A stretch of 64,000 bases of DNA, taken from JAXMHN01 sp964578605. GTDB taxonomy: Bacteria; Verrucomicrobiota; Verrucomicrobiia; Limisphaerales; SIBE01. Under the pieces are notes generated by a model. That model made no database searches and had not been told where the DNA came from. It worked only from the letters and a program-made list of their open reading frames with translations. Within the stretch, counting starts at the first letter, position 1. Each line of letters opens with the position of its first letter. Below, piece by piece: positions 25,185 to 37,600 of this stretch. The stretch is taken from assembly GCA_964578605.1 (NCBI GenBank), contig CAZODO010000003.1:1-64000 (forward strand), in the 5' to 3' direction. The translations under genes and the position numbers were made by a program.

Positions 25185-25679
25185 TCACTTGAGAGCCACG
25201 GAGATGATGCTGGGAGCGGAAATGACTGGAGAGCCTTGCGGCGGAGTGTAGCGGACCAGAACGGAAATCTTGCTGCTGGTTGGACCGTTTTCACCCCAGT
25301 TGAGAGCCAGTTGGTACCCTGTGCCAATCGAACTGTCGATTTGGAATTCCTTGAGTTCAGGAGCGGAGTATTTCCAGGTCCGGAGCGGTGCGGCGTCCGG
25401 AGCCGTGGTGACGCCCAGGATCCCGTCAAACATGAACACTTCGATTGTGCCCGATCCGATAGTCATCGGCTTGGGCTGACTTCGGTTGCTGGCGTAGACC
25501 TTGATGACAAACCCATCCAGACCGGAGTTCTGGTCCAGGTTGACGGCGACCGGGATGGCGAGCAGGTTGATCTCCTCAACGGCAGCCTGAGCCAGACCGC
25601 GGGAGCCTGCGGGCGCATTCCGAGACCCGGTGACGCACCCCACCCCCAGGCAAACAGCACAGCAGACAGCCGCCGCCAT
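25185..25679 (-). CDS. Lipoprotein at the end of the T2SS operon (possible pilotin)
   Basis: 164-residue lipoprotein; the signal ends in CAVCLGVGC, with Cys near residue 15. The mature part (about 35-164) is a beta-sandwich-like domain (FVIKVYASN, GTIEVFMFDGI, SVLVRYTPP). It begins 17 bases after the stop of the giant secretin gene on the same strand, so it is very likely co-transcribed with it. Small lipoproteins encoded next to secretins often act as pilotins that carry the secretin to the outer membrane; that role is inferred from position only. The longer frame to 25766 would overlap gspD and lacks a clear start. Confidence 0.72.
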   Translation of the reverse strand: MAAAVCCAVCLGVGCVTGSRNAPAGSRGLAQAAVEEINLLAIPVAVNLDQNSGLDGFVIKVYASNRSQPKPMTIGSGTIEVFMFDGILGVTTAPDAAPLRTWKYSAPELKEFQIDSSIGTGYQLALNWGENGPTSSKISVLVRYTPPQGSPVISAPSIISVALK

Positions 25680-25695
25680 CAGCGCTGGTGACCCA

Positions 25696-28600
25696 TTAAG
25701 GGGTCGAGGGCTTGTTTTTGCCGTTGGCTGGGATCTCCTCATCGCGGCTCCGAACATTGATTCCATTGGGATAAAGCGGTTCCAGCAGGCGGTCGCGGAA
25801 CGGGTCGCGTTGAATCTGGTCTTGGATGGACGAACGCTCCAGCTGTTTGCGAGTCATCGTCTTAACGTCCTCCAGCTTGCCAGGCTGATCGCCCATCAGC
25901 AGCACCTGCGGCGTGAGCAGGATGAGCAACTCTTTGCGGCTGGTGAAGCGAGTCTTGTTCCGGAAGAGCATGCCCAAGCCCGGGATATCGCCCAGGAAAG
26001 GGACTTTCTTTGTCCGGCTGTCCTCCATCGTTTCTATGAGGCCGCCAATAAGAATGGACTGGCCGCTTTGCACGCTAACCGACGTGCTGGCCCGGCGCTC
26101 GTTGATAATCGGCATTTCCAGCGTGGACCCGGCTGAACCGGAAGGAATTTCGACCTTGGAGCTGGTCAGCGCACTGTTGGTGGTAACAATTTCCATTCGC
26201 ACCGCGCCGTCGGCGCCAATGCGTGGGGTCACCTGAAGATGCACGCCGACATTCTCGTAATTGATGGAATTGTTGACGCCTCCCTGAGGCGTCACGCTGC
26301 TGGCGCTCACCAGGGGCACGCGTTGGCCGACGTTGATATTGGCCGGCTGATTGTCCCCCGTGAGGATCTGGGGACGACTCAGGATTTGCAGGCGCCCGTC
26401 ATTCTGGAGCGCCCGGATCAGAAAATCATAATCGCTTCCTGTCACGGCCGCCGAGAACCCGCCGAAATCCCTGAGCTGATTGGCCACACCAAACATGGTG
26501 CCGCTGGCGAGCTTGGCATCCTGAATGGTCTTGGTGATGTTCCATTCCACTCCCAGATCGCGGGTGGCGTCCAGGGTGACCTCGGCCAGGAGCACTTGGA
26601 TGAGCACTTGAGGCCGGGGCTGGTCGAGGCTCATGATCAAATTGGTGACTTGCCCGAAGTAACGTGGACTGGCCGAGATGAGGAGCGTGTTGCTGTTCGT
26701 TTCAGCCACGATGGCCACTTCGCGCTCCAGCATGCGCTGAGCGGTGCCGACGGCGTCCTCGCCCAGCACCTGAGTAATGCGCTGCCGGTCCTGGTCCAGG
26801 AAGTTTCGGACCGCGCCGGCGATGTCAACCGCCTGGGCGTTGCGCATCATGTAAACGTCCGATTTCCGCTCCTGCGCCTCGCTGGAATCGAGGCTTTCAA
26901 TGATTTCGGTGACCAATGCCACGTAATGTTCCGTGCCCCCAACCAGGAGGCTATTCGTGCGCTGATCCACGGTCACGTTTAGAGCGCCTTGCTCGTCCGT
27001 GCCAAGCGTGGCGGAGGCCACCTCCACTTCGCTGGTTGCATTCGCTTGGTCCAGGGGCATACCGTCGTTCAAAGGACCCGTCTGCCCTTGCCGCCGAACC
27101 AGCGTGTACTGGATGGCCCGTTGCGACCCCGCGGTGGGCTGCCCCGTTCGCGTGAGCCGGAAAAGGTCCATGAGCAACTCGGCCATCATGCGCGCGTCGG
27201 CGTTCACGAGGCTGAACACTTTGATTTTGGCCTGCCGCGGCGAACTCGAGTCCAGGCGCAGGATGATCTGCTCGAGCAGGCTCATGTAATCGACCGGCGC
27301 AGACACCACCAGCGAGTTCATCCGAGCATCCGGAGTGATGAGAACCCCTTCCTTTAGGGCAGACGCAACAAGTTCCCGGCCGTCCGCATTCCGCGTGATG
27401 AATTGCAGGAGCGACGCCGTGTTGGGGCTCTCGCCGCCGAGAGCCGCGGGCCGCGTATTCAACGCCGTGTTCAGGATCGTGGCAATGGAATCTGCCCGGG
27501 CATTCTGCAATGGGAAAATGCGAATCTCCGCGACGCGCCCGACCTGGTCGGTGTCCAGCTTCTTCACCAGCTCGCTGATGCGTTTGAGATCACCCTCGCC
27601 GGCGGAAACGATAATGGCGTTCATCCGCTCGTCGGCGGTGACGACGACCGGCAGGACTCCGCCTGGACCGCCTTCGCGGTAAAGCCCCTGGATGACCTGC
27701 GCCACGCGGCGGGCATCGGCTTTCCCCATTGGGAAGACCTGGACGGTGACGCCCATCTGGGCCTGGTCGCTATCCAGGCGCTCGATCAAAGACGCCACCA
27801 TGGCCATGTCGTCGATTGACGCGCCCACAATCAACGCGTTCACCCATGAATCCGCCACGACGGAAATCGGCTCGGGCGGCTCGCCTTTGATCCGCGAGGG
27901 GCGGTTGGCGAAAAGCCGCTGCAAAATGCTCTGCAATTTGGCGGCGGTCGATTGCTTCAGGACAAAGACGCGGAAATTCATGCGTGCCTGGGTGTCCTCG
28001 GCATCCAGTTGCTGGATCATGCGATCGATCACGTCGAAGCTCTCCTTGCCCCCCGTGACCAGCAGCGCGTTCACCCGGTCGTCCGGCACCACGGTCACCG
28101 GGATGGAACGTTCGCCTGCATTCAGTCCAGCCTCGCTCGCCCGGCGGGCTCGGAAGAACTGCTCCAACACCGTGGCCAGGCTGCTGGCGCGGGCGTGCTT
28201 CAACTGGTAGAGGCGAAGATTTCCTTCCTGGGCGAAATCCTTGGAATCGATCTGGCGGATCAACTCCCGGATGACCGCCAGATTCTCAGGACTCGCCGAG
28301 ACAATGAGCGTGTTGCTGCGGCTGTCCACCGTCACGGCCATCGCTTCACGGCCCGCCTGGCCCGCGCCCTGCGCCGCGCCCGGCCGGTAGAGCCCTTGCT
28401 GCACGAGGGATCTGAGCATGCTGGCCGCTCGCTGGGCGTCGGCGAACTCGAGGGTAAACGTCTGCACGACGCCTTCCGCCACGACCGGTTCCACATCGAT
28501 CTTCTCGAGCAACCCGATGATCAGCTCGAGATTCTCGCGGCTGGCGGAAACGATGAGCGAATTGTTCAGACTGTCCGGCTGGACGTCGATCTGCTCGCGC

Positions 28601-31600
28601 GGGGATGGCGGCTGGCCTGGCACCGTTCGGGCGCGCTGGCGCGCGGAGAAAATGCTCTCGAGAGTGCTGGCCACGGTGGTGGCGTTGTTGTGCTGGAGCC
28701 CAATCACGGTCAGAACCATCGAGGGATCTTCGAGCTGGCGGTCGAGCCTGGCGACGAGATCGTCGATGGCTTGGTTGTCATCCACCCCAGCCGCGACGAG
28801 CAGGCTGTTGCTCCGAGGATCCGCCACAATCACCGGCCGATTTCGCTGCGTATCCGGCGAACGCGCCGCCTGATACCGCTGGTTGAAAAGGTTGATTAAC
28901 GCCATGCTCAACGCGCGCGCGTCGGCGTAAACGAGAGGTATCAATCGAATGCGCCCGGTGAGCGCGGGCGGCGCCGAATCGAGTTCGCGCGCCAGCGACT
29001 CAACCAGCTCAAAACTGTCTTTGGAGCCAGTAACCAAGAGGCTGTTACTGCGCGCTTCCGGGATCACCAGGACACGGAGCGCTTCGGCCTGTTGGCGGCC
29101 AAGAGCGGCTTTCTGGGTCACGCGTGCGTCTAGAAGCCGTTGGAGCGAACTGGCCACGGCGCCTGCATCGGCATTTTCAAGGGGAATAATGCGCACGTCA
29201 CGCAGTTCAAGAGGCAGTTCCCTGTCCAATTGGGCGATCAGGCCGTCGATGAAAGCGAACGCTTTCTGGTTGCCTGAAATGATCATCGCCTGCGTGCGAT
29301 CGTCAATCGTGATGTTGGGGATGTCTTCGGTGCGCAGTTGCGCAGCGCGAGGCCCCTGGTGCAGATCCATAATGATCTTCTGGACCACAGCAGGATCCGC
29401 ATGGTTCAACGCATAGACGCGAAGATTGTCCATCCCGGAGGCGGCCGGGATATCCAACTGGTTAATGATCGCTTCGATCAGCGGGAGGGTATCGCTCCGG
29501 GCGGCCACGATGAGGACATTGGTTGTGTCGTCGGCCTGAATCGTCATGGCCGACCGGCTCTTGGGCTGTTCGGTGGTCGGAGTCTCCTCGCCGGGCAGAA
29601 CCGCGCGGAGGCGGGTGACCTGGGTAGCGAGTCCCTCGGTCCCGGGAAGGGCAGGGCCTTCCGAAAAGACCGATTGCAGCAGCGGCGCCAAGCGGCGGGC
29701 AGACGCGTGCTTCAGTTGGAACAATTTCACGTCGGTCACGAACCGTTCCACTTTCTGGTCGAGGTCGGCAACGACCTTCTGCGCGAGGTCCAGGGATTCC
29801 TTTTGACCGCTGAGGATGAGTGAATTGGACCGTTCATCGATCGCGATGTTGAGGGGATTCACGAGAGCTTTCCCTGCCGTGCCTTCGGGTTCAGCGCGTC
29901 CGCCCGGGCCGGTTGCGAACCGCTGGCCTTGACTGAAAATCGAACGGATCGTCTGCGCCACCGTGGAGGCATCGGCAAATTCAAGGCGAAGGAGCTTGAC
30001 GCTGACGCCCTCGGTGATCGGCACGGAGTCCATCATTTCCACCACCGCGGCCAACGCTTTGAGATTGTCCGGGGTGGAAGAAAGGATCAGGCGGTTGCCG
30101 CCCTGGCCACCGCCGGCGGGGTCGCCCATGATGCGGATAGGCTTGGACAGATCGAGCAGAACCTCCTGCCCCTGGTCATTCTTCACCCGGAGCTTGCGCA
30201 CCTGCTCCTGCAACTCCCGGGCTTCGGGCGTCGATTCGCCCTGCGCACCGGGACGGAGCATGTTTTGCAGCACCGCGGCCAGCTGAGAAGCATTGGCTTT
30301 CTTGATCGAAACCACCAGCACTTCGGCCTCGGAAACGGCCGCTGGAGTGTCCAGAGAACGGATCATGGACTCGACCTGCTTGAGAACGACGTCACGGGCA
30401 ACAACCAGCAAGCCATGCGATCGGACGTCCGGCATGACGCTGAGTGGCTCCCCGGGGCGAATCATGTTCAGTTGCGAAACCATCTGCTGGACGAGGGGGG
30501 CGATCTTTTGAGGCGGGGCGTTGGTCAGCGTAACGACCCGATATTCCAATTGGGCGCTCACGCCGGTGGAATCGAGCTGTTTGATGAGCGATTCCATGAG
30601 CGTGAAGTCGGTCGGCTTCGCTCGGACAATCACGCTGCGCGTGCGCGGTTCCGCAACGGCGGTGATTTTGGGACCTGGCGACTGCACAACCCGGACTTCG
30701 CCTGGCCGCTGTTCCTGGCCGGGCTGACGCTGCTGGGGTTGAACCTGAATGGGCTCAGGTTTGAACAACTCGCTCAAGGTGCGGGCGACAATGATCGGGT
30801 CTGCCTCCTTTAGCGGAAAGACTCGGAATTCAGCGTCACTGCTGATGTAAGAGAACGAAAGCTCTGAGATAATGTGGTCGATCTGGTCCAGTTCATGGGT
30901 TGGGCCTGACAGGATCAGCGCGTTGGCATTCTTGTCTATCGCCACCACCACCTCCGCTGGCGCTTCGCTCTCGCCTCTCGGGACGGGGACGTCGGACGGA
31001 TTCGGCTGGGCGTCAGGCTTGGGGGCTGCGCCACTCTCAGGCAGCGGTGCCGTTACCGAAGCCGGTTTGTCGCCTCGGGAAGGCGGCTGGATCTTATCCA
31101 CCATGCGAAGGACGCCCGTCGACATTTGCGGGTAGATGTTCTGCAGCATCTGAGCCATTTGCTCGACCGGCACCCGGTCGAGGGGGCGCATACGAACCTG
31201 CATGCTGGTATCCCGGCTAGACTCATCCAGCCGGGAGATCAAGTCCTGGACCTGGATGATGTCCGCGCGCTTGCCGATGATGGTGATCGAATTATTGAAA
31301 ATATCGGCATCGATCACCGGCCGGTCTGAATCCTCCCGGCTCGCAAAAACCGCGTCGAGCTTGCTCGCGACATCAAAGGCCTGGGCGTTCCGCAGCCAGA
31401 CGAACTGGACATCACGCTCGGAACGGTCCGGCGCCTTATCGAGGGTGGCCAACAGCTGTTCCACCAGCTTGAAATGGACCTGGGCACCGGAGATCACGAG
31501 ACTGTTAGAGCGTTCCTCCACGGAGACCGAGGGCTGGACAAGGGTCGGCTGAAAGGTGGAACCCCTGAATCCGCGTGCGCGGCCGCTCTGGCCGCGCGTG

Positions 31601-34600
31601 ACATTTTGCAGGAGTTGCTGAATAACACGGGAGATCTCGCGCGCACTGCCGTTCTCCAGCTTGTAAATGCGAACCTTAATCTCGCTATCTTCGCCCTCCT
31701 CATCGAGGGTCTGGATCACCTGAATCAACTCCTGCACCGCATCGGCAGGCCCGTTCAGAAGAACGCTGTTTGGCCCGATCACCGGCGTCACGGTCACGCG
31801 GGTGAGCCGCGTTTGCGGACCCCGACCGGCAACGGTTCGGCTCACCGCGTCCGCCACATTCTCGGCCTGGGCCTTCTTCAACCGCACAGATTGAATGACG
31901 TTCCGGGCATCCGACTCGCCCCGATCAAGGGACTCGATCAGTTTCTCGGCCAGCGCCAGTTTTTCGGGCGGGCCCTGGACGACCACGGCGTTAAGCGAAG
32001 TCGCCGGAGCTACCCGGACGCTCTTGGTGTCTGCGACGGGCATCAGACCCACTCCAGGCCGCCATTGCATGCGCCGGCGAGGCTGGCCCGGCGGAGGGAC
32101 ACTGCCGTCCGTGAGCATCGATTCGAGCACTTCGGCGATTTGGGTGGGATCGCCATTCACCAGCTTAAACGTGCGGATCTCGCTCGCGACCCGCGCGGTG
32201 TTCTTCAAATCGGCGATCAGCTTGTCGATCTGAACAAACTGTTCCTGGGTAGCCGCCACCATCAGAATGTTCGCCGCGGCGTCGGCTTCGAAGCGCGGCG
32301 TTAGACCGGATCCTCCGTTAGAGCCAGCCCCTTCGGCAAACAACCGGGGCAACGCGGTTGCGAGGTCGACCGCGTTCCCTTCGGGCATCTGGTATGTGCG
32401 GACTTCGATTCTGCCCAGCGCCTCTTCGCCATCGAGGGTCTTGATGACGGCTTCAACCTGGTCAAGAAGCGGCCCAGCGGCATCGAGCACCACGGCCCGG
32501 TCATCCCCTGAGGCGCTGACCGAAAGGCGACGGCTCGGGTCACGGCCGGAAACCTGCCGGCTGAACAACTGCGAAATCATGGTCGCGATAGAGGTGGCGG
32601 AGTTGCGCTTGAGCAGCACGACACGCAACTGGCGAACGGCGCCTTCCCCTCCCTCATCGAGCTTTCGGACGATGTCGTCGATCAGCTTCATGTGACCCTC
32701 GCTGGCCGTGATAATCACTCGGCTGGAAAGATCGTCGCCGAGGAAGTTGGCATCCGGCACGCCGCCTTGCTGACCTTTGAGTTGGTCCTGGTAAAGCTCC
32801 TTAACCCGGTTAGCGACGTCGCTCGCCACGCCTGTTTTCAGAGGAATCACGCGGAGGGTGCGCGGTTCCTTGGCGAGCATCTGGTCCATCTGTTCGACGA
32901 TTACCGCGGCGGATTGCAAGTCCTGAGGCGCGCCCGAGACGATCAACAGGTTGTTCTGTGAATCGGCGCCCACGCTCACCCGGGGTGTGCTCCGGCCGTA
33001 GGGATTGATCTGGACCAGCGCGGTCGACAGGATGGTCGCCACTTGCTGTGCCTCGGCCGATTTGAGCTTGAACACCCGGGTGCGTCCGGTCTGCGCCTGC
33101 GTCTTATCGATCTTCTGGATGATGTCATCGATCAGCTGAAGATCATTGGTCGTCGCGGATACGATGAGCCGGTTCGCGTTGACGTCCGGCAGAAGCAGCG
33201 CCTGGCTCGCAAGCGGCGTGGGCTGATTCTTTATTGCCTCCTGGTAAAGCGACCTGACGGTGGTGGCCAACTCCGGCGCCGCCGTCGACGTGAGTTCATA
33301 GACTCGGGTTTCTCGTTCCTCGTGAACAAGTGAGCTGGTCTCAAGCTGGGTGACAATTCCTTCGACCACCCCCAATTGAACATCCGAACCGGCTAAAATG
33401 AGCTGGTTGCTGGTTCGGTCCTCCAGCATGAGCACTTCGCTTGTGCCCAACTCCGGCTCCGCTTTCACCCGGTCGTCATAGATGGCTCGCACCTTCGTCA
33501 GAAGCTCCGATACCCGCCCCGCACGCACCGGCAGCACCTTCATCTTCCGTTCCGGCTGGCTCCCCAACGTCGAGTCCAATTGCTCCACGATCACCGACAC
33601 CCCTTGCAGCTCCTTCGGATCCCCTGCCGCAATGATCGTCCGCGACTTCGGATCCACACTCACGCTCACCCGCTTGCGCGGCCGCCCATACGAGTCATAC
33701 GTCACCAGCGCGTTGGAGAGAATCTCCGCCACCTTGCTCGGCTCCGCCGATTTTACCTTGAACACCCGCACCGACGCGCTCTGCGCACTCACCTTGTCCA
33801 GCTTCTTGATGATGTCCTCCACCAACGCCAGCTCGTCGGTCGCCGCCGTCACAATCAGCCGGTTGGCACTGGCATCCGGCAAGATCGACGTGTCTTCCAC
33901 GCGCACATGCGGACGGTTCTTGGATTGCTCCTGATACAACGAACGCACTGTCCCCGCCAGCTCGTTGGCCGTCGCCGTCGTCAGATCGTAAATCCGCGTC
34001 TCCCTCGGCCCCAACTCCGCCGTCCCCGTGCGCAACTGCGCCACAATCGCCTCAATCTCCGCAATGTGATTGGTCCGCGCCGTCACAATCAGCCGGGCGT
34101 TCCTCGGATCCGACATGATCTGCGCATCCGCCGGGTCCCCCGCCACCTTGTCGCGCCATCGCTCCCGGTACAGCTGCTGCACCAACGGCAGCAAACGCTG
34201 CATCTCATCCACCTGCCCCATCTCGATCAGCTTCGTTTGCCGTTCCCCTTTCTGGACCTGCGCCGACTGCAATTCCCCGAAGATCTGCTCGACCAGCGCC
34301 ACCTGGGCATCGCTGCCAGCCAGGATCAACTGATTGCCAGGCGTGTCCTCCAGCATGAGCACTTCGCTGGAGCCTAACCCGGGCCTGCCAGCGAGTTGAT
34401 CCGTGTAGAGCTGACGGACTTTCGGCAGAAGCTCGGATACCCGTGCCTGGGTGAACGTAAGAACCTTGATCTTGCGCTCCTCCTGCTGGCCGAGAGCGTT
34501 GTCGAGCTGTTCGATAATGATCGCCGCGTTCTGCAGCGATTGGAGCTCCTTGGGATCTCCCGCAACGATGATGCTTCGCGTCTTCGAATCGAGCGTCACA

Positions 34601-37600
34601 CCAACGCGCCGCCGCGCCCGTCCGTAAGAGTCGTAGCTGGTGAGCGCGTTCCCGAGAATCTCCATGACTTTGGCCGGGTCAGCGTACTTCAATTTGAAGA
34701 CGCGGACGGTCCCGCTCTGGGCACTGACTTTGTCGAGCTTCTGGATGATGTCCTCCACCAACGCCAGCTCGTCGGTCGCCGCCGTCACAATCAGCCGGTT
34801 GGCACTGGCATCCGGCAAGATCGACGTGTCTTCCACGCGCACATGCGGACGGTTCTTGGATTGCTCCTGATACAACGAACGCACTGTCCCCGCCAGCTCG
34901 TTGGCCGTCGCCGTCGTCAGATCGTAAATCCGCGTCTCCCTCGGCCCCAACTCCGCCGTCCCCGTGCGCAACTGCGCCACAATCGCCTCAATCTCCGCAA
35001 TGTGATTGGTCCGCGCCGTCACAATCAGCCGGGCGTTCCTCGGATCCGACATGATCTGCGCATCCGCCGGGTCCCCCGCCACCTTGTCGCGCCATCGCTC
35101 CCGGTACAGCTGCTGCACCAACGGCAGCAAACGCTGCATCTCATCCACCTGCCCCATCTCGATCAGCTTCGTTTGCCGTTCCCCTTTCTGGACCTGCGCC
35201 GACTGCAATTCCCCGAAGATCTGCTCGACCAGCGCCACCTGGGCATCGCTGCCAGCCAGGATCAACTGATTGCCAGGCGTGTCCTCCAGCATGAGCACTT
35301 CGCTGGAGCCTAACCCGGGCCTGCCAGCGAGTTGATCCGTGTAGAGCTGACGGACTTTCGGCAGAAGCTCGGATACCCGTGCCTGGGTGAACGTAAGAAC
35401 CTTGATCTTGCGCTCCTCCTGCTGGCCGAGAGCGTTGTCGAGCTGTTCGATAATGATCGCCGCGTTCTGCAGCGATTGGAGCTCCTTGGGATCTCCCGCA
35501 ACGATGATGCTTCGCGTCTTCGAATCGAGCGTCACACCAACGCGCCGCCGCGCCCGTCCGTAAGAGTCGTAGCTGGTGAGCGCGTTCCCGAGAATCTCCA
35601 TGACTTTGGCCGGGTCAGCGTACTTCAATTTGAAGACGCGGACGGTCCCGCTCTGGGCACTGACTTTGTCGAGCTTCTGGATGATGGCCTCGACGGCTTG
35701 AACCTCATTGGTATCGCCGGTGATGATCAAACGGTTGGAGGAGGCGTCCGGAAGAATGAGAACTTCCGATGGCAGCGTTCCCAGCCGCGATTTAGCCTCC
35801 TCCTGGTAGAGCGTGCGGACGGTGTTGGCCAATTCCGCCGCACTGGCTGTTGTCAGATCGAAGATCCTCGTCTCACGCGCGTCTGCGCGCGGTTGCCCAT
35901 CGGTCAACTGGTTCAGAATCAGTTCGATCTGCCTGATGTGTTCCGGCCGGCCTGTGACCATCAGACGGCCTGTCCTGGGATCCCCCAGGATTTGCGCGTC
36001 TGCAGGATCGGTATCGGCCTTTTCCTTCCACTGTTCCCGGTAAAGCTGCTGAACGAGCGGAAGCAAACGCTGGACATCCTCGGGACGGCCGACGTCAAAC
36101 GCGCGGGTTTCCCGCGTCTGCCCGGCGCCGCTGATCAAGGTCTCGACGATCTGCCGCACGATTGCCTCCTGATCCGGGGTGCCATAAACGAGGAGGCGAG
36201 TCCCGGTGCCGTCTGGGTAGATCGTGGCCGGCTTTTGAGTCTTGCCCTGGGTCTGCTCGCGGTAAATGCGCTGGACGGTCGGAAGGACCCTTTGTGCGCT
36301 CGCCGTATTCAGCTCGATGGTTTGAAGCTCCCGCGTGCCTTGATCCGGTTTGGCATCCAGGGTTGAAATCACCGTTTCGACTTGGCCTAGCATCGAGTCC
36401 GGTGCGAGCACAATCAGGCGTTTGCCGGAAGGCTCGGGGGTAATGCTCACGACCGCAGCGACGTTCCGGCCGGTGTTTTGGGCCGTGAACACCTGCATGG
36501 CGAGGGAGGCCAGAGCGTCAGGATCGTCGGTCGCCACGTCGATGACTTTGAGCTTCCGGCCCTTCTCAATTCCTTCGCCATCGAGTCGTTCGATGATGGC
36601 TTGCGCATCCTGCAGGTCCGCCCGGGAGCCGGAGACGATCAGGCTATTCGACTTCTCATCGGCGGAGACCGAAACAACACGGATCGGGCGGTTGCGCGCG
36701 TCGAAACGAACCATGGCGTTAGACACCACCGAAACCATGCTTGCTGCATCGGCCATGGTAAGCTTGAACACGCGCGCCATCCCCGCCGTCTCGGGCTGTT
36801 GATCAAGCTGCTCGACAAGGGTGGCAACGGTCCGAAGTTCGTCTTTGCTGCCGGTCACAATCAAGCGGTTGCCTGTGGGATCTGGAACAATCTTCGCCTG
36901 CGGCTTGTATTCAGGCCCGCGCTGGTCCTTGATCATGTCAGCGAAGAGGCTTGTGACCATGGGCGCCAGGGAACTCGCTTCCGCGGATTTGAGCTCAATG
37001 AGACGAAGTTCTCGCGGTTGCACGTCGGACTGGGTGTCAAGCTGTTGGATGATTTGGGACGCGGCCTCCACTACGCCGGTTTCACCCGTGATCACCAGAC
37101 TATTGCTGCGCGAGTCGACGAGCACCCGGATCTGGTGCGCCTGGGCACTGAGGCTCTTCTCAACCAGGCTGGCCAATTCACCAGCCAGTGCCGTTTTCAG
37201 GCGAATGACGCGCGTCTCATCCTTGGGACCAGTCCGGCCTTGCGGATCAAGTTGCCGAATGACTGCCTCGACTCGCGCGATTTCCCTCTCGGTGCCGCTG
37301 ACCATGATTCGGTTCTCCTTGGCCTCAGCAAGGAGGGTCGCGGGCCCGCCAGGAGGCTCCGGCTGGCCTTTCAGTTGCTCCTGATAAAGCTGCTGCACGA
37401 GCGGAGTGACCTCGGTCGCATTGCGGCCGAACAACTCGATCCCACGGAACTGCCGAACGCTCGCGGCAGCGGAGGTGCTGTCCAACTGGTGCACAAGGTT
37501 GGTGACGCGGGGGAGATCTGCCGGCAAGGCCAGGATGATGATTTGCTTGCCAGACGCGTCGGGGATCAGTTTCGGAGCAAGCTGCGCATTCGCTTGCCCC

